Shown: positions 16,601 to 26,784 of the stretch, piece after piece | Numbering within the stretch: the stretch's first letter is position 1 | Layout of the letters: the number at the start of each line of letters is the position of its first letter | Source: Mesorhizobium onobrychidis | GTDB lineage: Bacteria; Pseudomonadota; Alphaproteobacteria; Rhizobiales; Rhizobiaceae | Direction of reading: 5' to 3' | Assembly: GCF_024707545.1 (NCBI RefSeq) | Contig: NZ_CP062229.1 | Coordinates: 7,257,238-7,321,237, forward strand | Length of the DNA: 64,000 bases | Translations under genes and position numbers: made by a program | The notes under the pieces: generated by a model | Seen by the model: the letters and a program-made list of their open reading frames with translations, nothing else | Databases searched by the model: none | What the model was told of the DNA's origin: nothing

Positions 16601-18250
16601 ATGGCGGGATCAAACATCATCGATCTCAATCCCGAGGTGCTTGCGGCAGCGGCCGAAAGCAAGGCGTGGCCGTTCGAGGAAGCCAGGAAGATCGTCGAGC
16701 GCTACAAAGGCACTGACTTTCCCGAGACCGTACTGTTTGAGACCGGCTACGGTCCGTCGGGGCTGCCGCACATCGGTACTTTCGGCGAGGTCGCACGCAC
16801 CTCGATGGTGCGCCACGCCTTCCGCGTCCTCACCCGGGACACGGTCAAGACCAAGATATTGTGCTTTTCCGACGACATGGACGGCATGCGCAAGATTCCG
16901 GACAGCGTCCCCGATCGCGCCGCACTCGAGCCGCACCTGCACAAGCCGCTCTCGTCCGTCCCCAATCCTTTCGGCGGCGACTATACGAGCTTCGCAGACC
17001 ACAACAACGCAATGCTTTGCCGTTTCCTGGACACGTTCGGCTTCGACTACGAGTTCGCCAGCGCGACGGAATACTACAAGGCTGGCCGTTTCGACGACGT
17101 TCTGCTGCGCGCTGCCGAACGTTTCGATAAGATTATGGACGTGATGCTGCCGACGCTCGGAGAGGAGCGTCAGACGACCTACAGTCCGTTCTTGCCGATT
17201 TCCCCCAAAAGTGGCCGCGTGCTTTACGTCCCCATGAAGCATGTCGACGCCAAGGCCGGCACTATCACCTTCGATGATGACGGCACCGAAACCACGCTGC
17301 CCATAACCGGCGGCAGGGTGAAGCTGCAGTGGAAGCCGGATTTCGGCATGCGCTGGGCGGCGCTCGGCGTCGATTTCGAAATGTTCGGCAAAGATCACCA
17401 GACGAATGCGGTGATCTACGACCGTATCTGCAATATCCTGGGCGGGCGCGCGCCCGAGCATTTCGTCTATGAGCTGTTCCTGGACGAGAACGGCCAGAAG
17501 ATTTCGAAGTCGAAGGGCAACGGACTGACCATAGACGAGTGGCTGACCTACGCGCCGACCGAAAGCCTCGAGCTCTACATGTACCAGCGGCCGCGGCAGG
17601 CCAAGAAGCTCTATTTCGACGTCATTCCGAAGGCGGTGGACGAGTATTACGCCTTTCTGTCCGCCTATCGCCGGCAGGAGTGGAAGGAGCGGCTGGGAAA
17701 TCCCGTCTGGCACATGCATGACGGTAACCCGCCTGTCGTCGACCTGCCGGTGTCGTTCGCGCTGCTGCTCAATTTGGTCAGTGCCTCGAACGCCCAGAAC
17801 AAGGACGTGCTGTGGGGGTTCATTTCGCGCCACACATCAGGCGTGACGCCGAAGACCCATCCCGAGCTCGACCGGCTGGCCGAGTATGCAATCCGCTATT
17901 TCGACGATTTCGTGAAGCCGGCTAAGGTGTACCGGGCCGCCGACGCGGTCGAGCGCGAGGCGCTGACGAAACTCTCCGAGGCGCTCGCCGCGTTGCCGCC
18001 AGATGCCGATGGCGAGGTGATCCAGAATGCCGCCCTCAACGTTGCGCGCAAGATCGAACGCTATCAGGACCGTTCGAAGCAGAGCCCGGAAGGCGGACCG
18101 GGCGTCTCCGTCGCCTTTTTCCAGATGATCTACCAGGTGCTGATCGGACAGGAGCGCGGCCCGCGCTTCGGTTCCTTCGCCGCGCTCTACGGCATCGCAG
18201 AAACGCGCACGCTCATTCAGAAGGCGCTGGCTGGTCAGCTGGCGGCGTAG
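16601..18250 (+). CDS. lysK: Lysyl-tRNA synthetase, class I
   Basis: Charges tRNA-Lys using the class I (archaeal-type) fold found in most alphaproteobacteria in place of the class II enzyme. The 549-residue protein has the HIGH-type motif [13 protein letters not shown] near residue 52 and the KMSKS loop as KISKSKGN near 296, with an anticodon-binding helical domain after it. I took the ATG at 16601; one ten codons upstream lacks a ribosome site. The last 38 bases overlap the convergent downstream gene. Confidence 0.95.
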   Translation: MAGSNIIDLNPEVLAAAAESKAWPFEEARKIVERYKGTDFPETVLFETGYGPSGLPHIGTFGEVARTSMVRHAFRVLTRDTVKTKILCFSDDMDGMRKIPDSVPDRAALEPHLHKPLSSVPNPFGGDYTSFADHNNAMLCRFLDTFGFDYEFASATEYYKAGRFDDVLLRAAERFDKIMDVMLPTLGEERQTTYSPFLPISPKSGRVLYVPMKHVDAKAGTITFDDDGTETTLPITGGRVKLQWKPDFGMRWAALGVDFEMFGKDHQTNAVIYDRICNILGGRAPEHFVYELFLDENGQKISKSKGNGLTIDEWLTYAPTESLELYMYQRPRQAKKLYFDVIPKAVDEYYAFLSAYRRQEWKERLGNPVWHMHDGNPPVVDLPVSFALLLNLVSASNAQNKDVLWGFISRHTSGVTPKTHPELDRLAEYAIRYFDDFVKPAKVYRAADAVEREALTKLSEALAALPPDADGEVIQNAALNVARKIERYQDRSKQSPEGGPGVSVAFFQMIYQVLIGQERGPRFGSFAALYGIAETRTLIQKALAGQLAA

Positions 18251-19061
18251 CCGTCGTCTCGGTTGGCGGTGTAGCCGTCGCCGACGGATCGAGAATCGGC
18301 TGCGTCGGCTGCGCTGCCGCGACAGGGGCTGGTGCCGGAGGCAGGCCGGAGAGACTGGGCGCCGGCCCGAAAATGCCCTTCCTCGCCGTACGCGCCTTCT
18401 CGCCGGCCTCGACGTAAGGGCCACCCTTGGCTGCGCGCGCCCAGCCGTTTTCGATCAACCACTGACCGACATCCTGGTTGCCAACGCGGCATTCAGCGGC
18501 GATCAGGTCGCGGCCGCCTTCGGGCGGCACCGCGCAAACCACCGCCCGGCCGCGCAGGAAAGCACGGAACGCCGTTCGCGCCCGGCTGCCGCACGTCCAG
18601 GATTTGCCGCCGTCGGCGCAAGTCTCGTCCTGCCTGACGATGTCGATACCCGAAATCGCGACCGAGTAGCCCTTGGCCTGGATCACACCGGCGGCAGTTG
18701 CAATCGGCTGGAACAGTTTTGTCCCGTTCCAGTCGTCGGGCATTTTCGATTTGGGCGGTCTGGCCAGCGCCAGATCACTCAGCGGCGCGCGCGGCTCGAC
18801 CCGTTCAAGCTCTTCGGGTTGAAGCTGCGGCGGCGCGACGACCTCGGGATCGATGGCTGTGGAATGCGCCTCCGGCCTCGCCGCCTTGGGTCGCGGGATC
18901 GCTGATGTGGCAGGCGCTTCGGATTGCGCCGCCATGCCGGCCTGCGCTCGAGCTGCGACACGGCCGTTTTCGTCGTGCAGCACGGCGCGGCCGCCGGCGG
19001 TGATCGCGGCCCCCATCACCAGGATCGTCAACACCGCAGCGGCTGCATGAAACGGGCGCAC
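18213..19061 (-). CDS. Thermonuclease-like (SNase/ExoI-type) protein, degenerate active site
   Basis: A 282-residue protein with a GTG start, an N-terminal membrane or signal helix ([19 protein letters not shown]), a Pro/Ala-rich linker, an SNase-like domain ([16 protein letters not shown]...[15 protein letters not shown]...[20 protein letters not shown]), and a Pro/Thr/Ala-rich tail. The usual GIDTPE acidic catalytic segment reads GIDIVRQ, so nuclease activity is doubtful. Rhizobial relatives are labelled ExoI without clear function. It starts 10 bases after the S24 regulator stop. Confidence 0.75.
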   Translation of the reverse strand: MRPFHAAAAVLTILVMGAAITAGGRAVLHDENGRVAARAQAGMAAQSEAPATSAIPRPKAARPEAHSTAIDPEVVAPPQLQPEELERVEPRAPLSDLALARPPKSKMPDDWNGTKLFQPIATAAGVIQAKGYSVAISGIDIVRQDETCADGGKSWTCGSRARTAFRAFLRGRAVVCAVPPEGGRDLIAAECRVGNQDVGQWLIENGWARAAKGGPYVEAGEKARTARKGIFGPAPSLSGLPPAPAPVAAAQPTQPILDPSATATPPTETTATPPADQPAPSE

Positions 19062-19070
19062 CGGCGGCCC

Positions 19071-19721
19071 TTACTGGCTTGCCCAGACAATCCGCGCCAC
19101 CCATTCGACATCGCGCATGGGGATGTCGCGGTCCGGGTGATCGGGATTGAGCGAGACCAGCATGATCGACTTCGCCGTCTGACGGTCCAGCACCTTGGCC
19201 ATGACCTCGCCGGCATTGGTCTTGACGACGACCCGGTCGCCCTTGCGGGTGGCAGCGCCCGGCTCGACGATCAGCACGTCGCCGTTGCGATAGAGCGGCA
19301 GCATGGAATCGCCCTGGACCTGCAGCGCATAGGAGGTTCCGGTCGCCTGTGCCGGAAGCTCGATCAGGTCCCAGCCCTGCCCCGCCGGAAAGCCGGCATC
19401 ATCGAAGAAACCGCCGGCGCCGGCCTGGGCGAAGCCGAGCAGCGGCACCGAAGACCTCTGTGCGGGCAGGGGTCCTGGGCCGGGCTTGCCGCGGCCTTCG
19501 ACGAGTCCCGTGAATTCGTCGAGCGAGGCGCCCGTCGCCTCGATGATCTTGGCCAGCGATTCGGTCGACGGCCAGCGCGGCCGCCCGTCCGAGGACAACC
19601 GCTTCGACTTGTTGAAGGCGGTCGAATCGAGGCCCGCACGCTTCGCCAGCCCCGAGGCCGAGAGCGAATAACGCTCGGCGAGAGCATCGATTGCGGCCCA
19701 TACGCGGTCATGCGAGAGCAC
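19071..19721 (-). CDS. HTH/S24-peptidase repressor (phage C2/LexA-like)
   Basis: A 216-residue repressor: an N-terminal helix-turn-helix (SLSASGLAKRAGLDSTAFNKSKRL) and a C-terminal S24 domain with nucleophile Ser in GDSMLPLYRNGD and Lys in GDRVVVKT. A likely self-cleavage region is FAQAGAGGFF. Such proteins are inactivated by RecA-stimulated cleavage or act as plain repressors. The start is GTG at 19721, inside an 18-base palindrome, with AAGGAG upstream. No phage genes are near, so it looks like a domesticated chromosomal regulator. Confidence 0.88.
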   Translation of the reverse strand: MLSHDRVWAAIDALAERYSLSASGLAKRAGLDSTAFNKSKRLSSDGRPRWPSTESLAKIIEATGASLDEFTGLVEGRGKPGPGPLPAQRSSVPLLGFAQAGAGGFFDDAGFPAGQGWDLIELPAQATGTSYALQVQGDSMLPLYRNGDVLIVEPGAATRKGDRVVVKTNAGEVMAKVLDRQTAKSIMLVSLNPDHPDRDIPMRDVEWVARIVWASQ

Positions 19722-19731
19722 TTTTGCTCTC
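19714..19731. promoter_or_regulatory. Palindrome covering the start codon of the S24 repressor gene
   Basis: GAGAGCA (19714-19720), CTTT, TGCTCTC (19725-19731) is a perfect dyad. On the mRNA it would form a hairpin holding the GTG start and touching the GGAG ribosome site. It may be an operator, a translational lock, or both. Confidence 0.5.
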
Positions 19732-19735
19732 CTTC

Positions 19736-19764
19736 AGAACAGGAAAAAATACCTTCTCTGTTCT
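19736..19764. promoter_or_regulatory. Dyad operator upstream of the S24 repressor gene
   Basis: AGAACAG (19736-19742) and CTGTTCT (19758-19764) are perfect seven-base arms around an AT-rich 15-base centre, 15-43 bases before the start codon. Its place suggests an autorepression operator. It does not fit the alphaproteobacterial LexA box GTTC-N7-GTTC. Confidence 0.55.
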
Positions 19765-19788
19765 AACCGGTGGCCGCGATCTTGTCCA

Positions 19789-19819
19789 CCAAGAAGGCGG
19801 CGTCACGCCGCCTTCTTGG
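19789..19819 (-). terminator. Hairpin with the fadJ stop codon as its loop
   Basis: CCAAGAAGGCGGCG (19789-19802) and CGCCGCCTTCTTGG (19806-19819) are perfect 14-base arms; the three loop bases are the TGA stop of the FadJ-like gene. There is no T-run. It separates the fatty-acid genes from the repressor promoter. Confidence 0.65.
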
Positions 19820-22022
19820 CCTCGCTCCTGGCATAGGGATCGAAGCGTTCGTAGAAAGTCTCGCCCTTTTCCGCCATGTCGAGCAGGAGCTTCGGCGCCT
19901 TGAACTCGGCGCCGTACTTCTTCTGCAGACCCTTGGCGATCTTGACGAATTTCTTTGCGCCGATGCCGTCGATGTAGGACAGCACGCCGCCGGTAAAGGG
20001 CGCGAAGCCGAAAGCGAGGATCGAGCCGACATCGGCTTCGCGCGGATCGGTGACGATGCCCTCCTGCATCACCCGGGCCGCCTCCAATGCAATGGTGACC
20101 AGGAGCCGCTGCTTCAGTTCCTCATAGTCGACCTTTTCAGGCGCCAACTGCGGATAGAGATCCTTCAGACCCGGCCACAACTTCTTCTTGGCAGGCTTTT
20201 GCGGATAGTCGTAAAAACCCTTGCCGTTCTTGCGGCCAAAGCGGCCATGACTATCGACCAGCGTGTTGATCAGCGCCATCTGCTTCGGGTCGACCGCGTT
20301 TTCGCCGAGATCGCGCATGGTCTGCTTCATGATCTTCTGCGCGAGGTCGATCGCCGTTTCGTCCGTGAGCGCCAGAGGACCGACCGGCATGCCGGCGGCC
20401 TTCGCCGCATTCTCGATCATCGGCGCCGGAACGCCCTCGATGAGCATCTTGTAGGCTTCCGACATATAGCGCAGCACGCAGCGGTTGACGTAGAAGCCTC
20501 GCGTGTCGTTGACGACGATCGGCGTCTTCTTGATGGCGCGGACGAAGTCGATCGCGGTGGCCAGCGCCTTGTCGCCCGTCTTCTTGCCCAAAATGATCTC
20601 GACCAGCATCATCTTGTCGACCGGCGAGAAGAAATGGATGCCGATGAAATTCTTCGGCCGCGCTGAATTCTTCGCCAGCGACGTGATCGGGATGGTAGAC
20701 GTATTCGAGGCGAAGACCGCCGCCGGCTTCAGCATGGCCTCCGCCTTTTCGGTGGCGTCCTTCTTGACGCCCGAATCCTCGAACACCGCCTCGATCACCA
20801 GGTCGCAGCCTGCGAGGTCGGCATAGTCGGCCGTCGGCGTGATCAGCGACAGCAGCCTGTCCTTGTCCTCCGGCTTGGCGCGGCCCTTCCTGACCTGATC
20901 CGAGATCAGGCTGTCCGAATGCGCCTTGCCCTTGGCGGCAGCTTCCATGTCGCGGTCGAGCAGCGCCACCGGAATGCCGGCCCTGGCCGTAACATAGGCG
21001 ATGCCGGCGCCCATGAAACCGGCGCCGAGCACGCCGATCTTCTTGAACTTGGTTTCCGGCGCGCCGGCCGGGCGGCGAGCACCCTTGTTCAGTTCCTGCA
21101 GCGACACGAACAGCGAGCGGATCATCGCCGCCGCTTCTCTTGTCTGCATGATCTCGGTGAAATAGCGCTGCTCGATGCGCAAAGCGGTGTCGAACGGCAC
21201 CAGCAGGCCTTCATAGACGCATTTCAGGATGGCGGCGGCGGCAGGATAGTTGCCATAGGTCTCGCGACGCAGGATGGCGATTGCCGGTGGCCACAGATTG
21301 GCGCCGGCCACCGAATAGATCGGGCCGCCGGGCAGCTTGAAGCCCTTCTCGTCCCACGGCGCCACCGGCTTCAAGCCATTTTTGATCATGGCTTTGGCGG
21401 TTTCGACCAGCTTTTGCGGCTCGGCGATCTCGTGGATCAGGCCCATCGACTTGGCCTTCTGCGGCGACAGCGTCTGGCCGGAGGTCAGCATCTGCAGCGC
21501 CTGCTGCTGGTCGGTTAGCCGCGGCACGCGCTGGGTGCCGCCGGCGCCTGGGAAAATGCCGATCTTCACTTCGGGGAGCGCCATCCTGACCTTGTCGGAA
21601 TCGGCCGCGACACGACCATGGCAAGCGAGCGACAGCTCGAACGCGCCGCCCATGCAGGTGCCGTTGATCGCCGACACCCATGGCTTGCCTGAGGTTTCCA
21701 GCTTGCGGAACAGGCCGGTCATATAGCCGGCGTTGTCGAACAGCGCCTTGGTCGCCTTGTCCAGGTCCTTGGCTTTGTCAGCGGCGAAGGTCGCCAACAT
21801 CTTTTGCAGCATGGTGATGTCGGCGCCGCCCGAGAAACTATCCTTGCCGGAGGTGATCACCGCCCCCTTTATCGCCGCGTCGCTCGCCACCTTGTCGACA
21901 ATGGAGTTCAGTTCCAGCATCGCTTCTTCGGTGAAGACGTTCATCGACCGGCCAGGCATGTCCCAGGTGACCAGCGCGATGCCGTCGGCGTCGATGTCGA
22001 GGGTGAAATTGGTATAGCTCAT
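19803..22022 (-). CDS. fadJ: Fatty-acid oxidation multifunctional protein (enoyl-CoA hydratase / 3-hydroxyacyl-CoA dehydrogenase)
   Basis: The alpha subunit of the beta-oxidation complex, 739 residues. It has an N-terminal crotonase domain (residues 1 to about 200; [15 protein letters not shown] with Glu, and [17 protein letters not shown] with Glu), then an NAD-binding 3-hydroxyacyl-CoA dehydrogenase domain ([16 protein letters not shown] near 330, [24 protein letters not shown]) and a C-terminal helical domain. The thiolase beta subunit is encoded 14 bases upstream, so the pair forms one complex. It is the last gene of the run. Confidence 0.93.
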   Translation of the reverse strand: MSYTNFTLDIDADGIALVTWDMPGRSMNVFTEEAMLELNSIVDKVASDAAIKGAVITSGKDSFSGGADITMLQKMLATFAADKAKDLDKATKALFDNAGYMTGLFRKLETSGKPWVSAINGTCMGGAFELSLACHGRVAADSDKVRMALPEVKIGIFPGAGGTQRVPRLTDQQQALQMLTSGQTLSPQKAKSMGLIHEIAEPQKLVETAKAMIKNGLKPVAPWDEKGFKLPGGPIYSVAGANLWPPAIAILRRETYGNYPAAAAILKCVYEGLLVPFDTALRIEQRYFTEIMQTREAAAMIRSLFVSLQELNKGARRPAGAPETKFKKIGVLGAGFMGAGIAYVTARAGIPVALLDRDMEAAAKGKAHSDSLISDQVRKGRAKPEDKDRLLSLITPTADYADLAGCDLVIEAVFEDSGVKKDATEKAEAMLKPAAVFASNTSTIPITSLAKNSARPKNFIGIHFFSPVDKMMLVEIILGKKTGDKALATAIDFVRAIKKTPIVVNDTRGFYVNRCVLRYMSEAYKMLIEGVPAPMIENAAKAAGMPVGPLALTDETAIDLAQKIMKQTMRDLGENAVDPKQMALINTLVDSHGRFGRKNGKGFYDYPQKPAKKKLWPGLKDLYPQLAPEKVDYEELKQRLLVTIALEAARVMQEGIVTDPREADVGSILAFGFAPFTGGVLSYIDGIGAKKFVKIAKGLQKKYGAEFKAPKLLLDMAEKGETFYERFDPYARSEAKKAA

Positions 22023-22036
22023 CGGTCTCTCTCCCG

Positions 22037-23245
22037 TCAGACGCGTTCGATGATCGTTGCGGTGCCCATGCCGGCGCCGATGCAGAGCGTCACCAGCGCG
22101 GTATCGAGGTCGCGACGCTCAAGTTCGTCCAGCACCGTTCCGAAGATCATCGCACCCGTGGCGCCGAGCGGATGGCCCATGGCGATGGCGCCGCCATTGA
22201 CGTTGATCCTGTCGTGCGAAATATCGAAAGCCTGCATGTAGCGCAGCACCACCGAGGCGAAAGCCTCGTTGAGCTCGAACAGATCGATGTCCGACAGCTT
22301 CATCCTGGCGCGCTTCAGCAGCTTCTCGGTCACGTCTACCGGACCGGTCAGCATCAGAACCGGTTCCGAACCGATATTGGCGAATGCACGGATGCGCGCG
22401 CGCGGCTTCAGGCCGATCGTCTTTCCAGCCTTCTTCGAGCCGAGCAGAACGGCCGCCGCGCCGTCGACGATACCGGACGAATTGCCGGCGTGGTGGACGT
22501 GGTTGACCTCTTCCACCTCGGGATGCTTCTGCACCGCGACGGCATCGAAGCCGCCCATTTCGCCGGGCATGACGAAAGACGGGTTGAGTGCCGCCAGCGA
22601 CTGCATATCGGTCGCAGGCCGCATGTGCTCATCGTGGTCGAGGATGGTCAGGCCGTTCTGGTCCTTGATCGAGATCACCGATTTCTTGAAGCGGCCCTCG
22701 CCCCAGGCTTTGGCAGCACGCTTCTGGCTCTCGACCGCATAGGCGTCGACGTCGTCGCGCGAAAAGCCGTATTTCGTGGCGATCAGGTCGGCCGAGATGC
22801 CTTGCGGCACGAACCAGCCCGGCAGGCCAACCGAGGGGTCCATGAACCAGGCGCCACCGGATGCGCCCATGCCGACGCGCGACATCGATTCGACGCCGCC
22901 GGCGATGACAATCTCGTCGGCGCCTTGCGCAATTTTGGCTGCGCCGAAATTGATGGCGTCCAGGCCAGAGGCGCAGAAGCGCGAGATCTGCATGCCGGGC
23001 GCTTTCGTGTCGTAGCCCGCCTCGAAGGCGGCGGCGCGCGGAATAACAGACCCCGCCTCGCCCACCGGGTCGACGCAACCGAAGATGATGTCGTCGACGG
23101 TGCCGGTATCCAGCCCATTGCGGTCGCGGATCGCCTCGAGCACTTTGGCGCCGAGCCGCACCGCCGGCACCTCGTGCAGCGAGCCATCCTTCTTGCCCCT
23201 GCCGCGCGGCGTGCGCACGGCGTCATAGACATAAGCTTCGGCCAT
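22037..23245 (-). CDS. Acetyl-CoA C-acyltransferase (thiolase)
   Basis: Cleaves 3-ketoacyl-CoA in beta-oxidation. The 402-residue protein starts at [17 protein letters not shown] (ATG 23245; the longer frame to 23293 has no typical N-terminus). Catalytic residues are the acyl Cys in [14 protein letters not shown] (near 91), His in [16 protein letters not shown] and Cys in LCIGAGMG. Position just before the fadJ-like gene fits the FadA role; substrate chain length is not evident. Confidence 0.93.
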   Translation of the reverse strand: MAEAYVYDAVRTPRGRGKKDGSLHEVPAVRLGAKVLEAIRDRNGLDTGTVDDIIFGCVDPVGEAGSVIPRAAAFEAGYDTKAPGMQISRFCASGLDAINFGAAKIAQGADEIVIAGGVESMSRVGMGASGGAWFMDPSVGLPGWFVPQGISADLIATKYGFSRDDVDAYAVESQKRAAKAWGEGRFKKSVISIKDQNGLTILDHDEHMRPATDMQSLAALNPSFVMPGEMGGFDAVAVQKHPEVEEVNHVHHAGNSSGIVDGAAAVLLGSKKAGKTIGLKPRARIRAFANIGSEPVLMLTGPVDVTEKLLKRARMKLSDIDLFELNEAFASVVLRYMQAFDISHDRINVNGGAIAMGHPLGATGAMIFGTVLDELERRDLDTALVTLCIGAGMGTATIIERV

Positions 23246-23276
23246 TTTCCTGCTCCTTGGTTTGCCGAAAAGTCGC

Positions 23277-24446
23277 TCAGAGAGAGCGTCCAATCAGCAA
23301 TTTCATGATCTCGTTGGTGCCGCCGTAGATACGCTGGACGCGGGCGTCGCGGAACATGCGGGCGATCGGATACTCATTCATGTAGCCATAGCCGCCATGC
23401 AATTGAAGGCATTCGTCGACGACTTTTCCCTGCAGGTCGGACAGCCAGTATTTGGCCATCGAGGCCGTCACCGGGTCGAGGCCTCCATTGATATGGCGGG
23501 CGACGCAGTCATTGTAGAAGACGCGGCCGATGGTCGCTTCGGTCTTCAGTTCGGCCAGCTTGAACTGGGTATTCTGGAATTCGATAATCGCTTTGCCGAA
23601 GGCTTTGCGCTCCTTGACGTAGTCGATGGTCTGCGCCAGCGCCCGCTCGATCATGGCGATGGCGCCGGTGCCGATCTGCAGCCGCTCCTGCGGCAATTGT
23701 TGCATCAGTTGGACGAAGCCCTGGCCTTCCTCGTGACCGAGCAGATTGGAGGTCGGCACGCGCATATCGTTGAAGAACAGTTCCGACGTGTCGTTGGCCT
23801 TGAGCCCGATCTTGTCGAGGTTGCGGCCGCGCTCGAACCCTTCCACCTCGTCGGTCTCGACGACGATCAGCGAAGTGCCCTTGGCGCCTTTCTCCGGATC
23901 GGTCTTGGTGACGATTATGATGAAGTTGGCGAGCTGGCCGTTGGTGATGAAGGTCTTCGAGCCGTTGACCTTGTATTGGTTGCCATCCTTCTCGGCTCGC
24001 GTCTTGACGCCCTGCAGGTCGGAGCCGGCGCCGGGCTCGGTCATGGCGATGGCGCCGATCAACTCGCCGGTCGCCAGTTTCGGCAGCCATTTCTTCTTCT
24101 GCTCCTCCGAGCCGTAGTGGAGGATGTAAGGGGCGACGATCGAACTATGCAGGCCGATGCCGAAACCGTCGACGCCGACATGGCCGATCGCCTCGATGAT
24201 GGCGCTCTCATGCGCGAATGTCCCGCCCGAACCGCCATATTCCTCCGGCATCGAGGCACAGAGCAGACCGGCCGCACCTGCCTTCAGCCAGCTCTCGCGG
24301 TCGACCATCTCGTTCTTCTCGAACTCGTCATAGCGCGGCGCGATCTCTTCCGACATGAAGCGGTGCGCCATGTCGTAGAGCATGCCCACCTCGTCCGCCG
24401 CCCAGGCGGGTTTCGGGAGGCCGAGGATTTCGGCGGGGTTGGTCAT
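23277..24446 (-). CDS. Acyl-CoA dehydrogenase
   Basis: FAD enzyme for the first beta-oxidation step. The 389-residue length is standard. It has AMTEPGAGSDLQGVKTRA (FAD/acyl contact), FITNGQLANF, and the C-terminal QLHGGYGYMNEYPIARMFRDARVQRIYGGTNEIMK, where the YGGTNEI segment carries the family's catalytic Glu position. It sits 31 bases upstream of the thiolase gene. Confidence 0.93.
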   Translation of the reverse strand: MTNPAEILGLPKPAWAADEVGMLYDMAHRFMSEEIAPRYDEFEKNEMVDRESWLKAGAAGLLCASMPEEYGGSGGTFAHESAIIEAIGHVGVDGFGIGLHSSIVAPYILHYGSEEQKKKWLPKLATGELIGAIAMTEPGAGSDLQGVKTRAEKDGNQYKVNGSKTFITNGQLANFIIIVTKTDPEKGAKGTSLIVVETDEVEGFERGRNLDKIGLKANDTSELFFNDMRVPTSNLLGHEEGQGFVQLMQQLPQERLQIGTGAIAMIERALAQTIDYVKERKAFGKAIIEFQNTQFKLAELKTEATIGRVFYNDCVARHINGGLDPVTASMAKYWLSDLQGKVVDECLQLHGGYGYMNEYPIARMFRDARVQRIYGGTNEIMKLLIGRSL

Positions 24447-24468
24447 GCTATTTCTCCCGCGCCAACGC

Positions 24469-24676
24469 TCCCCTCCCCCTCGAGGGGAGGGTGGCCGCGA
24501 AGCGACCGGGTGGGGTCGCCGGTGGCGTGCTCGATCTTATCTTTTACAACCTGCGCCATATGCCACGGCATTGCGATTATTCTCCTCCCAAGGCATGTCA
24601 CCAGTCGGCGCGCTGCACGCAGGACCCCTCCCGGCCCTTCGGGCCAACCTCCCCTCGAGGGGGAGGGGAACGTCGA
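24469..24676. repeat. Pair of inverted GC-rich palindromic repeats (BIME-like)
   Basis: CTCCCCTCCCCCTCGAGGGG near 24469-24490 and its inverted partner CCCCTCGAGGGGGAGGGG near 24653-24671 stand head to head. Each also has an outer GGTGGGGTC / GACCCCTCCC part and each can fold alone. The pair fills the 232-base gap between the two acyl-CoA dehydrogenase genes. Similar elements are at 3.8 and 44.1 kb. It may act on mRNA processing within the run. Confidence 0.7.
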
Positions 24677-24678
24677 GC

Positions 24679-26475
24679 TTAGAACGCTTCCGCCGGCAGC
24701 GCCATTAGCGTGTCCGCGCCGCTGGAGATGCGGGCGAGGTGCGCCGACGTCTCCGGCATGATCCGCTCCATGAAGAAGCGCGCCGTCACCAGCTTGCTGT
24801 CGTAGAAGGCAGAAGAACCATTGGCGTCATTCGCCAATTTCGCCCCGGCTGCCTTGGCCATCTGCGCCCACATATAGCCCAGTGCCACCAGGCCGAAGAG
24901 ATGCATGTAGTCGGTCGAGGCGGCACCGGCGTTGTCGGGCTTGGTCATGCCGTTCTGCATCAGCCACATCGTCGCCGCCTGCAGATCGTTGAGGCCCTTC
25001 TTCAGCGCCTTGGTAAAGGGCGCCATCTTCTCGTCAGTGCGGTTCTCTTCGCAGAACTCGCCGACCTCCTTGAAGAAGGCCTGCACGGCGCGGCCGCCAT
25101 TCAAGGCCAGTTTGCGGCCGACGAGGTCGAGCGCCTGGATGCCGTTGGCGCCCTCGTATATCATGGCGATGCGGGCATCGCGCACGAACTGGCTCATGCC
25201 GTGCTCTTCGATATAGCCGTGGCCGCCGAACACTTGCTGCGCCATCACCGCGTGGTCGAAGCCCTTGTCGGTGAGCACGCCCTTGACCACCGGCGTCATC
25301 AGGCCGGTGTAGTCGTCGGCGGCCTGGCGGTCCTTGTCGTCACTGGCACGGTGCGCGATGTCCGACTTGATCGCCGTCCACAGCGCCAGCGCGCGGCCGG
25401 CCTCGTTGAAGGCCTTCATAGTCATCAGGCTGCGGCGGATGTCGGGATGGACGATGATCGGATCGGCCTTCTTGTCCGGCGCCTTCGGCCCGGACAGCGA
25501 GCGGCCCTGCAGGCGATCCTTGGCATAGGACACAGCGTTCTGGTAGGCGACCTCCGACAGAGAGAGCCCTTGCAGGCCGACGCCGAGCCGGGCCTCGTTC
25601 ATCATCGTGAACATGGCCTTCAGCCCGCCATTGGCGTCGCCGAGCAGCATGCCTTGCGCCTCGTCATAGTTCATGACGCAGGTCGAATTGCCATGGATGC
25701 CCATCTTCTCCTCGATCGAGCCGCAGGAGACGGTGTTCTTCTCGCCCGGATTGCCGGATGCATCGAGCTTGAGCTTCGGCACGATGAACAGAGAAATACC
25801 CTTCACGCCTTCCGGTGCGCCCTCGATGCGGGCCAGCACGAGGTGGACGATGTTGTCCGACATGTCGTGCTCGCCGGCCGAGATGAATATCTTCTGGCCT
25901 GAAATCCTGTAGGTGCCGTCTCCATTGGGAACCGCCTTGGTGCGCAGCAGGCCGAGATCGGTGCCGCAATGCGGCTCGGTCAGGTTCATGGTGCCGGTCC
26001 AGATGCCCTCGACCAGCTTCGGCAGCCATGTCGCCTTCTGCTCGTCGGTGCCATGGGTAATGATCGCCGCGATCGCGCCCTGCGTCAGGCCGGGATACAT
26101 CATCAGCGACATGTTGGCCGAAACCATATACTCGGAAACAGCGGTATGCACCGCGTAAGGCAGACCCTGGCCGCCAAATTCGATGGGTGCGGCCAGCCCC
26201 ATCCAGCCGCCGTCGCGATACTGGTCGAAGGCCTCCTTGAAGCCTTTCGGCGTCGTCACCGAACCGTCGTCATGGCGCACGCAGCCTTGCATATCGCCGA
26301 CGCGGTTCAGCGGCTGCATGACGTTTTCGGCGAGCTTGGCGCCTTCGGCGAGGATGGCCTCGACCACATCCGGCGTCGCGTCGGAAAATCCGGGAAGATT
26401 GGAATAGCGCTGGTAGCGCAGTACCTCGTTCAGCACGAACAGCGTGTCCTGAACCGGCGCCCTGTAGATCGGCAT
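24679..26475 (-). CDS. Acyl-CoA dehydrogenase, long FadE-type with C-terminal extension
   Basis: A 598-residue acyl-CoA dehydrogenase of the extended bacterial class. I use the ATG at 26475 ([19 protein letters not shown]) with GGAGGAAA upstream. It has [64 protein letters not shown] (catalytic loop) and the C-terminal four-helix extension. The first structural gene after the MerR regulator, it has a 22-base palindromic operator about 100 bases upstream. Confidence 0.93.
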   Translation of the reverse strand: MPIYRAPVQDTLFVLNEVLRYQRYSNLPGFSDATPDVVEAILAEGAKLAENVMQPLNRVGDMQGCVRHDDGSVTTPKGFKEAFDQYRDGGWMGLAAPIEFGGQGLPYAVHTAVSEYMVSANMSLMMYPGLTQGAIAAIITHGTDEQKATWLPKLVEGIWTGTMNLTEPHCGTDLGLLRTKAVPNGDGTYRISGQKIFISAGEHDMSDNIVHLVLARIEGAPEGVKGISLFIVPKLKLDASGNPGEKNTVSCGSIEEKMGIHGNSTCVMNYDEAQGMLLGDANGGLKAMFTMMNEARLGVGLQGLSLSEVAYQNAVSYAKDRLQGRSLSGPKAPDKKADPIIVHPDIRRSLMTMKAFNEAGRALALWTAIKSDIAHRASDDKDRQAADDYTGLMTPVVKGVLTDKGFDHAVMAQQVFGGHGYIEEHGMSQFVRDARIAMIYEGANGIQALDLVGRKLALNGGRAVQAFFKEVGEFCEENRTDEKMAPFTKALKKGLNDLQAATMWLMQNGMTKPDNAGAASTDYMHLFGLVALGYMWAQMAKAAGAKLANDANGSSAFYDSKLVTARFFMERIMPETSAHLARISSGADTLMALPAEAF

Positions 26476-26573
26476 GCGTTTCCTCCACCATGCGGCCTTG
26501 GCTCCGAAATCAAGCCCCAGAAAATGGATCAGGGACAGCATGCGGACCAATGTTCAGGTCGGGATAGCAAAAG

Positions 26574-26595
26574 TTGACGTTTGCGTAAACGTCAA
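26574..26595. promoter_or_regulatory. Palindromic operator upstream of the fatty-acid oxidation genes
   Basis: TTGACGTTT-N4-AAACGTCAA is a perfect nine-base dyad, 99 bases before the acyl-CoA dehydrogenase ATG. It shares TTTRCGTWWACGTCAA with the site at 27374-27389 before the MerR gene. MerR regulators of the LiuR type control such genes through similar ACGT-centred palindromes (from memory). Confidence 0.75.
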
Positions 26596-26710
26596 TTTTT
26601 TGATGTGGCAAATTTTTCCGGGGCCTCACCCGCGAGCGTAGCGGCGCTACACCATTGAAACCAGTGCGGAACGATTGAAATGTATTCATCCCGACGCAGC
26701 CGGAAGGCAG

Positions 26711-26742
26711 AAAGAGCCGCGCGGCCAGCGCCACGCGGCTCT
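26711..26742 (-). terminator. Terminator after the MerR regulator gene
   Basis: On the minus strand AGAGCCGCG and CGCGGCTCT form a nine-base stem with a twelve-base loop, followed by TTCTG after the final CTCT. It lies 43 bases past the MerR stop, so the regulator and the acyl-CoA dehydrogenase gene are probably separate transcripts. Confidence 0.65.
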
Positions 26743-26784
26743 CGTTCGTCAGAAGGCCGTTCACCGGAAGCCGGCGAGGCCGAA

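Noticed and set aside
19736..19764. LexA/SOS box before the S24 repressor
   Set aside because: The alphaproteobacterial box is the direct repeat GTTC-N7-GTTC; this is an inverted AGAACAG/CTGTTCT.
23262..24761. 499-codon plus-strand ORF
   Set aside because: Opposite the acyl-CoA dehydrogenase gene and running through an intergenic repeat.
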